A stretch of 47,022 nucleotides of DNA, from positions 1 through 47,022 of the forward strand of contig NZ_LRTV01000013.1 of assembly GCF_003408845.1 (NCBI RefSeq), given 5' to 3'. The number at the start of each line of letters is the position of its first letter. Position 1 is the first letter of the stretch. The notes beneath the pieces are model-generated. The model worked only from the letters and a program-made list of their open reading frames with translations. It was not told where the DNA came from and did not search any database. This document shows positions 8,745-17,130 of this stretch, in pieces. Made by a program: the position numbers and the translations under genes. The DNA is from Gardnerella massiliensis (lineage in GTDB: Bacteria > Actinomycetota > Actinomycetes > Actinomycetales > Bifidobacteriaceae).

Positions 8745-10451
8745 TTAAAGCGGCAAATCGAATACTGCAAAACTTTGTGCGCCAAGTTTCAAGGAATTTC
8801 CGTCACTTAGCACTTCGCCAATTCTCAACAGAGGATTTTCGACTGCTTCCTGAGTAAGATTTGCCAACGTTGCAAACGGTACCGTTTCGGCACTTACTCC
8901 AGGATTCATAACCACAATGCTTCTTTCGGCAGCTGATTCTCCCTCGTTGCTTTTTGCACAACGCTCGTAAGCAAATCCGCGGCCATCAACAGGAGCGTAC
9001 AGCACTCGCCAAGACGCGTCAGCTTGCAAAGAAGCGCGATTGTGGCGAAGCGCAATAAGCGCGCGAACCCAAGAAAGGAAGGAATCTTCGCAATTAATTT
9101 GCGCAGAAACCGTTGGAATTTCGCCACTTTCTACAGCTTGTTTGCGAGAGTTTGCGCAAGTGCGCCCGTCCGCTCGCGCTTCAACAGGTAAATATAGTTT
9201 CGATTTTGCAGCCGTTGAGAAACCAAGATTTTTTGTGTCATCCCACTGCATTGGCGTGCGCGTGCCGGTTCGAGCATAGCCGCCTTCTTTTGTTGGAATA
9301 TCGCGATATTTCATGCCAATTTCGTCACCATAGTAAACGAAAGGTACTCCCGGCATAGTCAGTAGCATGCCAAAAGCTACACGACGCTCACGATCGTCTA
9401 GGCGTGGAGCCATGCGAGGCGTATCGTGATTGCACGAAATAAAACTAAAGTATCCTTGGTTGCAGGTCGACTCGTATTGCGGGCAGTAATCGTCTAAGAA
9501 CGGGCAAATGCTTCCGCCGCCGCGCGCAGAAAAGTAGCTGTGATCGTGCTCAGGATTGTTATCTAAAGCGTTATCAACGTCACGAAGCAAACGTGCATAA
9601 CCATTAGGATTGCCATCCCAGCGCCAACTCAAATAAAAGTCCATATCAAAGCCAGCAGCAAGCGCCTGACGCGGCCTGCCCCACTCGGAAACGAAAGCAG
9701 CTTCAGGGTATTCCTCTTTAACAATTCCAAGCATTTCCCGCCAAGCGCGAATCGTATTATCCTTGCCAAGGCTTCCTTCGCCATTGTTGTCGTCATTTTT
9801 TACGAGAGAATCAGCCATATCAACGCGGAAGCCATCCGCGCCGAGCGAAAGCCAAAATCGCATAACATCAACCATTGCTGCGCGAGTTTCAGCCGCTTCT
9901 TCAGAATCAGGCGAAGATTGCCAAGCGCGATCTCGATGCGCAAAACCGTAATTTAGCGCAGGCTGACATTTGAAAAAGTTGAGAATATACGTTGCGTCGC
10001 GCTCGCTTTCGCCACCAATAAACGGCATGGAATAGCCGGAAAATGCGCTATCGGTCCAAATATAGCGCTTGCTGAACTCGTTTTCTTCAGCTTTAGAACT
10101 TTCCTTAAACCACTCGTGTTCTTCACTTGTGTGTCCTGGCACTAAATCAAGCAAAATACTCATTTCGCGCTTGTGTGCTTCACTGAAAAGCTGTTGTAAG
10201 TCTTCATTAGTTCCGTAACGCGCCGCAACTTTTTTGTAGTCACGCACATCGTAACCAGCATCCTTAAAAGGCGAGTCGTAGCAAGGATTAAGCCAAATTG
10301 CGTTGCAACCAAGCGATTTCACATAATCCAATTTTTTAATAATTCCTTGAATGTCACCTATACCGTCACCGTTTGTATCGCAAAAACTTTGCGGATAAAT
10401 TTCGTAAAAAACAGCGTTTTTTAGCCAAGTTGCATGGTCATACAATGCCAT
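8745..10451 (-). CDS. GH13 alpha-glucosidase (oligo-1,6-glucosidase-like)
   Basis: A 568-residue cytoplasmic alpha-amylase-family hydrolase. All catalytic elements are visible: nucleophile D211 in GFRVDMADS, acid/base E256 in FVSEWG, and transition-state stabiliser D343 in SCNHDTPR. DTNGDGIGDIQGI (25-37) is the calcium-binding-type loop of GH13, and LDLVPGHTS is the conserved strand-4 region. The sequence after strand 2 (LDLVPGHTSEEHEWF) resembles the oligo-1,6-glucosidase/alpha-glucosidase group. No signal peptide, so it acts on imported maltodextrins or isomaltose. Start at 10451 follows AAGGGTGG. It is divergent from malE and shares its control region with a TTGCAAAC operator-like site, consistent with co-induction. 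Exact bond preference not determinable. Confidence 0.88.
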   Translation of the reverse strand: MALYDHATWLKNAVFYEIYPQSFCDTNGDGIGDIQGIIKKLDYVKSLGCNAIWLNPCYDSPFKDAGYDVRDYKKVAARYGTNEDLQQLFSEAHKREMSILLDLVPGHTSEEHEWFKESSKAEENEFSKRYIWTDSAFSGYSMPFIGGESERDATYILNFFKCQPALNYGFAHRDRAWQSSPDSEEAAETRAAMVDVMRFWLSLGADGFRVDMADSLVKNDDNNGEGSLGKDNTIRAWREMLGIVKEEYPEAAFVSEWGRPRQALAAGFDMDFYLSWRWDGNPNGYARLLRDVDNALDNNPEHDHSYFSARGGGSICPFLDDYCPQYESTCNQGYFSFISCNHDTPRMAPRLDDRERRVAFGMLLTMPGVPFVYYGDEIGMKYRDIPTKEGGYARTGTRTPMQWDDTKNLGFSTAAKSKLYLPVEARADGRTCANSRKQAVESGEIPTVSAQINCEDSFLSWVRALIALRHNRASLQADASWRVLYAPVDGRGFAYERCAKSNEGESAAERSIVVMNPGVSAETVPFATLANLTQEAVENPLLRIGEVLSDGNSLKLGAQSFAVFDLPL

Positions 10452-10545
10452 TATTCCACCCTTCTTGTGTTGTATTATTTAGTTTACTCGATACCGCTTG
10501 AAAACACTGTGTTTGTTTGAACACATAAACCAAGCCGCCACTCAT

Positions 10546-10561
10546 TTGCAAACGACATCAT
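10546..10561. promoter_or_regulatory. Putative maltose-regulon operator between GH13 and malE
   Basis: The left half-site TTGCAAAC followed by GACATCAT matches sites upstream of malQ, of the LacI gene at 22270 and of the binding protein at 24872. Right halves vary but are pseudo-palindromic around a CG centre, as is typical of LacI operators. A second pseudo-palindrome with outer TGCAA/TTGCA arms lies at 10622-10644. Confidence 0.55.
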
Positions 10562-10679
10562 ATTCGTGTATACTGCACATTGCTTACGAACGGATTTTGT
10601 GAGACATGTGACGCTGCTCTATGCAATAACATCGCAATGTTGCACCACAATAAGATCCGTTACTACGCCACCAAATGAT

Positions 10680-10696
10680 ATGCCAATTTTTGGCAT
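10680..10696 (+). promoter_or_regulatory. Palindrome just upstream of the malE ribosome-binding site
   Basis: ATGCCAA and TTGGCAT form a perfect 7-bp inverted repeat with a TTT centre, ending six bases before the AGGAGGT of malE. It could act as an operator or as a 5' leader hairpin that protects the mRNA; the sequence alone does not decide. Confidence 0.5.
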
Positions 10697-10713
10697 GATA
10701 TAGGAGGTCAAGG

Positions 10714-11943
10714 ATGACGAATATTAAGAAGATGCTGGGCGCAGGCCTCGCAGTTGCTACTCTCTTCGGTTTTGCAGCATGCGGTTCTAGCACCAACAGC
10801 GACAAGAAGGCTGCTGATTCCACTGTTCAGCTCACTGTTTGGTCTGCTTCTGAGGATCAGAAGGCAGGCGGCTGGGTTGACACCGTTGAGAAGGAATTCC
10901 AGAAGGCCAATCCAAACGTTAAGTTCAAGAACACTGTTGTTGAGCCACCAAAAGCTGCTGAGTCTGTAAAGAAGGATGCAAAGGCTGCTGCTGACGTTTA
11001 CCTCTTCCCTAACGATCAGCTTGGCGACTTGGTCAAGGCTGGCGCAATCGGCGAGTTAAGCGATGACGCTGTAAAGCAGGTTAAGGAACAGAACGAAGAA
11101 ACTTTGGTTAATTCCGTCACCGCTCAGGATGGCAAGATGTACGGCGTTCCTTACACCGGTAACACTTGGTTCATGTACTACAACAAGTCCAAGTTCTCTG
11201 CTGACGACATCAAGTCTCTCGACGCAATGCTTGAGAAGGGCAAGGTTGCATTCAGCGTTTCCAACGCTTGGTACCTCCCAGGCTTCTACCTCGATGGCAA
11301 CATGACACTCTTCGGCGAGAAGAGCAACGATGCTAAGGCTGGCATGAAGCTCGGCGACAAGGCTGCTGAAATCACTAAGTACCTCGCGAAGTTAGTTCTT
11401 AACAAGAACTTCGCTATTGATAGCGATGGCAGCGGCTTGTCCGGTTTGAAGGACGGCTCCGTCGACGCCATCTTCTCTGGCTCTTGGGATGCCGCAAACG
11501 TAAAGGCAGCTTTGGGCGACAACTATGCAGCTGCTTCTCTTCCAAAGTTCAAGACCGAATCCGGCGAGCACCAGATGAAGTCCTTCGCTGGCTCCAAGGC
11601 TGTTGCTTACAACCCTAACTCCAAGCACCCAGAGATGGCTGCTAAGTTTGCTGCATTCTTGGGCTCCAAGAAGTCCCAGCAGATTGCTTACGAGAAGCAG
11701 GGCGTAATTCCTTCCGACAAGTCTCTTGCTGATTCCGTAAAGTCTGATCCAGCTGCTGTTGCTCAGATGGAAACCATTGCTAAGACTTCTGTACTGCAGC
11801 CAACAGTCCCTGAGATGGGCACCTTCTGGGATCCAACCCAGACTTTAGGCGCAGCAATCGCAGGTAAGAAGGACGTTACCGAAAGCAATGCTGCAGAGAA
11901 GACTGCAGAATATGCCAAGGGTTTGGCTGAAACAGCAAAGTAA
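10714..11943 (+). CDS. malE: Maltose/maltodextrin-binding lipoprotein
   Basis: A 409-residue MalE-like family 1 binding protein. The lipoprotein signal ends in lipobox FAAC with C23, followed by GSS. Internal landmarks of MalE include QLTVWSASEDQ, DVYLFPNDQLGDLVKAGAI, GVPYTGNTWFMYYNK, and a C-terminal PTVPEMGTFWDPT segment. The ATG at 10714 has a near-perfect AGGAGGT eight bases upstream. Codon use is visibly biased toward a few codons (for example AAG, GCT, TCC), more strongly than in the neighbouring genes, which suggests very high expression. A strong hairpin separates it from malF, so malE message should exceed permease message. Binds alpha-1,4-glucans; exact ligand length unknown. Confidence 0.92.
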   Translation: MTNIKKMLGAGLAVATLFGFAACGSSTNSDKKAADSTVQLTVWSASEDQKAGGWVDTVEKEFQKANPNVKFKNTVVEPPKAAESVKKDAKAAADVYLFPNDQLGDLVKAGAIGELSDDAVKQVKEQNEETLVNSVTAQDGKMYGVPYTGNTWFMYYNKSKFSADDIKSLDAMLEKGKVAFSVSNAWYLPGFYLDGNMTLFGEKSNDAKAGMKLGDKAAEITKYLAKLVLNKNFAIDSDGSGLSGLKDGSVDAIFSGSWDAANVKAALGDNYAAASLPKFKTESGEHQMKSFAGSKAVAYNPNSKHPEMAAKFAAFLGSKKSQQIAYEKQGVIPSDKSLADSVKSDPAAVAQMETIAKTSVLQPTVPEMGTFWDPTQTLGAAIAGKKDVTESNAAEKTAEYAKGLAETAK

Positions 11944-12014
11944 GCATTAGCTTTGCTTAATAAATAAATCTATATAGAATGCATAAACGAATAATAATTG
12001 TTTTATGCATTCAC

Positions 12015-12068
12015 AAATAACACGCCCCAGTCCCCACTCTAGTGAAAAGGGGCCGGGGCGTGTTATTT
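12015..12068 (+). terminator. Strong intra-operon terminator/attenuator between malE and malF
   Basis: A long GC-rich stem (AAATAACACGCCCC... paired with ...GGGGCGTGTTATTT, inner CCCC/GGGG) is followed by T-rich sequence, 72 bp after the malE stop and 45 bp before malF. Partial read-through would give high malE and low malFG expression. Confidence 0.85.
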
Positions 12069-12112
12069 ATATACTTCTCTAAAGCACTCACTGTTTATAT
12101 GAAAGGTATGTC

Positions 12113-13510
12113 ATGACTGGCACGACATCCACAAAGCGAGAAAGGCGCCAGAAGACGTCAGTTGTAGAACGCTTTGCTCCTTCGCCATATTCACTGAAAG
12201 AGGCTGCAGAGCACGCAGACATTCTTTCGTGGATTTCCATCGTTATCTTCGGCTTCGGCACTTTTGTTCGCAAACAATTCACTAAAGGCATTTTGTTCCT
12301 TCTGTGTGAAGCTGTTCTTTTCGGATTCTTATTCACAACCGGTTCAGAATACCTTCCAAAGATTCTTACGCTTGGCACAAAAAAGCAAGGTAAGATTAAG
12401 ATAAATGGTTTCTGGCATTATACCGCAGGTGATAATTCCGTTGAAATTTTGCTGTACGGCGTTATGTCTCTTGCAGCAATTATTGTGCTCATTTATTTAG
12501 CAACGCTCTCTCTACGTAGCGCTTATAAGGCACAAGTTATTACAGCAAGTGGAGAAAAGCCAGCAAACTTTGTTAAAGACGCTTCATCTTTGCTCGACAG
12601 CAAGGCACACGTTGGTTTTATGACACTTCCAACCGCTGGCATCATTCTCTTTACTATTTTGCCATTGCTCTTCATGATTTCTATGGCATTTACCTCTTAC
12701 GATAAGCACCATCCAACCTTATTCACTTGGACTGGTTTAAATAACTTCTTCGCAATTGGTAACCCTAAGAGCTCTATTAACGCAGCAACGTTCTTCGACG
12801 TTTTGGTTTGGACTCTTGTTTGGGCATTCTTTGCAACATTCCTTAACTTCTTCTTCGGCATGTTCATTGCAATGATTATTAACCGCAAGAGCACGCGCCT
12901 TAAGGGATTGTGGCGCACATGCTTCTCCCTTACCATCGCAGTTCCACAGTTCGTATCCTTGCTCGTCATGAACAACATGCTTCAGCAGAATGGAGCAATT
13001 AACCGACTGCTTATGGAAAATGGTTGGATTGATCAACCTCTTCCATTCTTCCAGGACGCAACATGGGCTCGAGTAACAGTTATTCTTGTTAACCTTTGGG
13101 TTGGTATTCCATTCACGATTATGCAGATTACGGGTATTTTGCAGAACGTTCCTGCAGAGCTCTACGAAGCTGCAGAACTCGATGGTGCAACCTGGTGGCA
13201 GCGTTTCATGAACGTTACCATGCCATACATCGTCTTCGTAATGACTCCATACTTGATTACTACCTTCACTGGCAACATCAATAACTTCAACGTTATTTAC
13301 CTCTTGTCTGGCGGCGCACCAACATCACTTGGTTCTACAGCAGGCAAGACTGATTTGCTTATTACTTGGCTTTACAAGTTAACAGTGGATCGCGGAGACT
13401 ACAACATCGGTGCTGTTATCGGCATTATGACGTTTATTGTTCTTGCCGTCGTAGCACTTGTTACGTACCGCAACTCTGGATCTTATAAGAACGAGGAGGG
13501 ATTCCGGTGA
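12113..13510 (+). CDS. malF: Maltodextrin ABC transporter permease MalF
   Basis: A 465-residue permease, longer than ordinary CUT1 subunits because of an N-terminal extension of about 170 residues with two additional hydrophobic segments, as in true MalF proteins. The core has six helices and the EAA loop ELYEAAELDGATWWQRFMNV near residues 350-370; GNINNFNVIYLLSGGAP follows, a MalF hallmark. GAAAGG precedes the ATG at 12113. It overlaps malG by 4 bp. Together with MalG it forms the channel for maltodextrins delivered by MalE; energy must come from an ATPase encoded elsewhere, probably a shared MsiK-type protein. Confidence 0.92.
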   Translation: MTGTTSTKRERRQKTSVVERFAPSPYSLKEAAEHADILSWISIVIFGFGTFVRKQFTKGILFLLCEAVLFGFLFTTGSEYLPKILTLGTKKQGKIKINGFWHYTAGDNSVEILLYGVMSLAAIIVLIYLATLSLRSAYKAQVITASGEKPANFVKDASSLLDSKAHVGFMTLPTAGIILFTILPLLFMISMAFTSYDKHHPTLFTWTGLNNFFAIGNPKSSINAATFFDVLVWTLVWAFFATFLNFFFGMFIAMIINRKSTRLKGLWRTCFSLTIAVPQFVSLLVMNNMLQQNGAINRLLMENGWIDQPLPFFQDATWARVTVILVNLWVGIPFTIMQITGILQNVPAELYEAAELDGATWWQRFMNVTMPYIVFVMTPYLITTFTGNINNFNVIYLLSGGAPTSLGSTAGKTDLLITWLYKLTVDRGDYNIGAVIGIMTFIVLAVVALVTYRNSGSYKNEEGFR

Positions 13511-14427
13511 GTGAAAAAAATACCACTAAGAGCACAAACGCTGTTGTACACAGCACTCGTAGTGTTTCTCTGCTCAAAGACCAGCGCGTAAGAAGAATAA
13601 TTGGTGACGTATTCTCTCACCTATTCTTGGCTGTGTTGTCTATTATTTGGTTGATTCCAATTGTTTGGGTTTTCTTGGAAAGCTTCAACAAGAACGAATC
13701 CCCATTCCAAAAGACATTCTTCCCAACAGAGTACTCGTTCAATAACTATATCCGCTTGTTCACCGAGCGCGAAGCCTTGGACTTCCCACGCATGTTCTTG
13801 AACACTTTGATTGTGTCCATTTTCGTGTGCATTATCTCCTTGTTCTTCGTACTTGCCGTGTCGTTCTGCATGTCTCGCCTTCGCTTCCGCGGTCGTAAGA
13901 CATTCATGAATATTGCTTTGATTCTGGGCATGTTCCCAGGCATCATGGCAGTTATCGCTATCTACTTCATTTTGAAGGCTCTTGGTTTGACGAATGGTTC
14001 GGTTGTTCTAATCGCACTTATTATCGTCTACTCTGCAGGTAGCGGCGCCGGCTTCTACGTTATGAAGGGCTACATGGATACTATTCCAAAGTCTTTGGAT
14101 GAAGCTGCTTACTTGGATGGCTGCACTACTTGGCAGGTCTTCTACAAGATTATCCTCCCAATCTGCAAGCCTATGATTGTGTTCCAGGCAATTACAAGCT
14201 TCTTGGGTCCATGGCTTGACTTCGTTATGGTTAAGACGATTGCCAACAGCCAAGACAACTACACTGTTGCTTTGGGCTTGTGGAAGATGCTCGATAGGGA
14301 ATTCATTAGCAACTGGTTCGCACGATTCTGCGCGGGCGCTGTGTGCGTTTCGATTCCTATCGCAATCCTGTTCATCATCATGCAGCGATTCTACGAAGAG
14401 TCGATGTCTGGTTCTGTTAAGGGCTGA
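13507..14427 (+). CDS. malG: Maltodextrin ABC transporter permease MalG
   Basis: A 306-residue six-helix permease. It starts at GTG 13507, overlapping the malF stop as GTGA, with GAGGAGGGA just upstream, so the unusual start is well supported. The EAA loop is KSLDEAAYLDGCTTWQVFYK near residues 196-218. The C-terminus RFYEESMSGSVKG is MalG-like. Its second half is rich in the same favoured codons as malE. It is followed by a clear terminator at 14450-14490, which ends the mal operon. Confidence 0.92.
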   Translation: MSEKNTTKSTNAVVHSTRSVSLLKDQRVRRIIGDVFSHLFLAVLSIIWLIPIVWVFLESFNKNESPFQKTFFPTEYSFNNYIRLFTEREALDFPRMFLNTLIVSIFVCIISLFFVLAVSFCMSRLRFRGRKTFMNIALILGMFPGIMAVIAIYFILKALGLTNGSVVLIALIIVYSAGSGAGFYVMKGYMDTIPKSLDEAAYLDGCTTWQVFYKIILPICKPMIVFQAITSFLGPWLDFVMVKTIANSQDNYTVALGLWKMLDREFISNWFARFCAGAVCVSIPIAILFIIMQRFYEESMSGSVKG

Positions 14428-14449
14428 TAACAACAGATTGTAAAGTTAA

Positions 14450-14490
14450 AGAAGGCCGAGGCGCTTTCGAGCGTTTCGGCTTTCTTTATT
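14450..14490 (+). terminator. Terminator of the malEFG operon
   Basis: GAAGGCCGAGGCGCT pairs with AGCGTTTCGGCTTTC around a TTCG loop, followed by TTTATT, 23 bp after the malG stop. Confidence 0.85.
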
Positions 14491-14806
14491 CCACAACTCA
14501 ACGCTTCAAAAAATCAATTAACTAAATAATTTAAAAATAAAAAATTAAATAGTCGAGGCTAAAAAATAATTTAAAATAACTTAAGCCACTCGCAGTTTGA
14601 CTCAAAACGATACTGGTTAACAAACCTTACTGCATTAAGCCAAATAACGCTCGAATAAAGTTACGTACAAATAAAAATTGCAAATAATAAATTAAAAATA
14701 AGTAAATCGTAAAATTTAATATCACACTTAATTGCAAAATATACAGTAAGTAAAATATACAGTAAGATAGTACTTACGAAATAACAAAATAAGAAGGATA
14801 TTACAC
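14491..14806. other. AT-rich gene-free region upstream of the pullulanase gene
   Basis: No coding sequence is seen. Near its end a 15-bp direct repeat (AAAATATACAGTAAG at 14736-14750 and 14752-14766) lies 40-70 bp before the pullulanase start, positioned like a regulator-binding or promoter element. No TTGCAAAC site is present, so pullulanase may be controlled differently from its neighbours. Confidence 0.6.
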
Positions 14807-16822
14807 ATGACGTTCCCATCTTCGGCAACTTGGCCAGTGTACGAAGGTCCTCTCGGTTTTACTTTGAACCCTAAGTCCACCACTTTTACTGCGTGGGCAC
14901 CAACTGCACAAGCTATAACTTTAAGACTTTTTGAAACCGGAAATAATAGCGAACCAACGCAGACGCACGAAATGAAACCTCTACGCGATGGCGCTTGGCG
15001 CGCAATCTTCCGTAAACGTCTCGATGGAGTTTACTACGACTATCTTGTTACTTTCCCTGACGGAACGGTAAAGCGCACTTGCGACCCTTGGGGTATTGCT
15101 AGCGGCGTGAACGGCGAGCGCAGCTTGGTAATTGATGAGGATCGCGTCACTCCGGCAAACTGGCATAAAGATAAGTCACCTAAGTTTGTACGTCACGCCA
15201 TGGTTGTGTGGGAAACGCATGTTGCTGATTTCAGCAGCGACCCTCGTGGCGGCTTTAAGCCTGAACATCGCGGTCAATATCTTGCTTTTACTGACGAGCA
15301 CACTACTTTGCAAAGCGAAAGCTCCTCTGCTACTGCTACTACCCTGCCTACTGGCTTGGATTATATTAAGCAGCTCGGCGTTACGCACGTGCAGCTTGAA
15401 CCAATTTACGATTTTTCTACAGTCGACGAGGTTGCAATTGATAATGCACGCAAAAATAATGCCTCTGCAGAAGAACTGGATTCTTTGTATAACTGGGGCT
15501 ACGACCCTCACGCATACAATGTTCCGGAAGGTGCTTACTCGAGTAATCCGTACGATGGCACTGTGCGCGTACGAGAATGTAAAGCAATGATTGCGGCATT
15601 GCATGCAAATGGTCAACGCGTAATTATGGATGTGGTTTACAATCACATGTATAAAGCTGCTGAAAATGCTTTCGAATGCATGGCTCCTGGCTATTTCTGC
15701 AGGCGCAATGAAGATGGCACTTTTGCAAATGGTTCCGGCTGTGGAAACGAAATGGCTTCCGAACACCCTATGTTCCGCAAGTTTATTATTGAATCGTTGC
15801 TTCATTGGGCAAAGGATTACCATATTGACGGCTTCCGTTTCGATCTTATGGGCTTGATGGATACTGAAACTTTGAATCAGGCTCGAGCAGCGCTGGATGA
15901 GCTTCCTGGCGGCAAGGATATTGTTATGTATGGCGAACCTTGGGGAGCTTCGGAGCCTGCGGTAGATGAAAAATTGCCAATGGGAGATAAAGAAGGCCGC
16001 GAAACTCTTAACGAGCGTATTGGTTGGTTTAGTGACGAGTCGCGCGATTCCCTTAAGGGTAATGTGATGAATCACCTCGATCGCGGTTACGTTAACGGCA
16101 ACGAGTTTTGGTGCGCCGATGCTGCTCGACAAGCCTTAGACGCTTGGCGAGATACTCCTTCTGCTGGAAAAGAAGTCGGCCAAATTGTGCAGTATACTTC
16201 TGCGCACGATGATTTGACGTTGTGGGATAAGCTCTGCATTTCCATGCGCGACAATGCTGGAGAATCCGATTTTAATGCTTGCGATGCGCAACAAGTGGCA
16301 GATATCATTAACGCCAACATGTTTGCTGCAGGCATGATTTTATGCTCGGCTGGCACACCATTTATGCTCAGCGGAGAAGAGTTTGGTCGCACAAAGTACA
16401 GCTGTGACAATTCTTATAATCGTGGCATCATTCTGAATCAGTTGGATTGGGCACGCACCGAGCAGTTCCAGCCGCTGGTGAAGTGGTACCGCGCGCTTAT
16501 TGCGCTTCGTGCCGAACACAGTGCGTTGTACGATGGCAAACGTAAGCAGCTTCCTGCATCTAATAAGACGGTTTTGGCTACGCGCGTTGGCAACAATCTT
16601 ATTGTCTGCGCTAACCCTATGTACAATGCTGACGCAACAGTTGAGTTGCCTGTAATTCATAGCGAAAAAACTCAAGGCTGGCATTGCGTGCTCGATTCTA
16701 CCGACTATTTTGCAGAATGGACGCATACGCAACCAACTCAAGCCGCTTCTATTGTCAATGACGGGAATACCCACACTTTGCATATTCCAAGCCGCACTTT
16801 TGTAGTTTTGAGTTCTAAATAA
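14807..16822 (+). CDS. pulA: Type I pullulanase / glycogen debranching enzyme (GH13)
   Basis: A 671-residue enzyme that cleaves alpha-1,6 branches in glycogen, pullulan or branched dextrins. Residues 10-90 form a CBM48-type domain (FTLNPKSTTFTAWAPTAQAI). The pullulanase signature YNWGYDP lies at 228-234. Catalytic residues are D346 (DGFRFDLMG), E377 (MYGEPWG) and D468 (TSAHDDLTLWDK). No signal peptide or cell-wall anchor is seen, so it is intracellular and acts on imported branched oligosaccharides or stored glycogen, not on host glycogen outside the cell. The ATG at 14807 follows AGAAGGA. It is monocistronic; a hairpin at 16902-16935 separates it from malQ. Confidence 0.92.
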   Translation: MTFPSSATWPVYEGPLGFTLNPKSTTFTAWAPTAQAITLRLFETGNNSEPTQTHEMKPLRDGAWRAIFRKRLDGVYYDYLVTFPDGTVKRTCDPWGIASGVNGERSLVIDEDRVTPANWHKDKSPKFVRHAMVVWETHVADFSSDPRGGFKPEHRGQYLAFTDEHTTLQSESSSATATTLPTGLDYIKQLGVTHVQLEPIYDFSTVDEVAIDNARKNNASAEELDSLYNWGYDPHAYNVPEGAYSSNPYDGTVRVRECKAMIAALHANGQRVIMDVVYNHMYKAAENAFECMAPGYFCRRNEDGTFANGSGCGNEMASEHPMFRKFIIESLLHWAKDYHIDGFRFDLMGLMDTETLNQARAALDELPGGKDIVMYGEPWGASEPAVDEKLPMGDKEGRETLNERIGWFSDESRDSLKGNVMNHLDRGYVNGNEFWCADAARQALDAWRDTPSAGKEVGQIVQYTSAHDDLTLWDKLCISMRDNAGESDFNACDAQQVADIINANMFAAGMILCSAGTPFMLSGEEFGRTKYSCDNSYNRGIILNQLDWARTEQFQPLVKWYRALIALRAEHSALYDGKRKQLPASNKTVLATRVGNNLIVCANPMYNADATVELPVIHSEKTQGWHCVLDSTDYFAEWTHTQPTQAASIVNDGNTHTLHIPSRTFVVLSSK

Positions 16823-16901
16823 GCGATACGTTGCGTGTGTTGCGTAATAATTCGTGTGTTGCGTAACAATTCGTAAGTAGACTGCACTAAAGCAAATTGC
16901 G

Positions 16902-16935
16902 ATACCCAATCATGATACAAATTGTGATTGGGTAT
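16902..16935 (+). terminator. Hairpin downstream of the pullulanase gene
   Basis: A perfect 11-bp inverted repeat (ATACCCAATCA / TGATTGGGTAT) with a 12-nt loop lies 80 bp after the stop. There is no good T tract, so it may be a weak terminator or 3' stabiliser. Just before it, a short direct repeat containing GTGTTGCGTAA occurs twice (about 16837-16865). Confidence 0.5.
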
Positions 16936-16979
16936 TGTCGTAGTTGGCGTGTTCCCAACTCGCCATACTGCAGCTTATA

Positions 16980-16995
16980 TTGCAAACGATGTCAG
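16980..16995. promoter_or_regulatory. Putative maltose-regulon operator upstream of malQ
   Basis: TTGCAAACGATGTCAG, nearly identical over its first eleven bases to the site at 24969 upstream of the third binding protein. It lies about 135 bp before the malQ start. Confidence 0.55.
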
Positions 16996-17019
16996 TTATT
17001 TATATAATTGTCGCTTAGG

Positions 17020-17053
17020 GTGTATTCCAATCCAGAGATGTGCCGGGATACAC
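17020..17053 (+). promoter_or_regulatory. Leader hairpin upstream of malQ
   Basis: GTGTATTCC and GGGATACAC form a nine-pair stem (one G-U pair) in the probable 5' leader, about 80 bp before the start codon. It could affect mRNA stability; a regulatory role is not shown. Confidence 0.4.
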
Positions 17054-17130
17054 ACTCTCGCCATTACCGCACTTGGCACGCTTACGACGAAGTTAGAAAT
17101 GTGCCAAAACCACGAGATAGAAGGAGCATT

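Noticed and set aside
15176..16132. Long antisense open frame within the pullulanase gene
   Set aside because: It is fully overlapped by a gene with complete GH13 motifs, has no ribosome site or recognisable domain, and its composition mirrors the sense codons.
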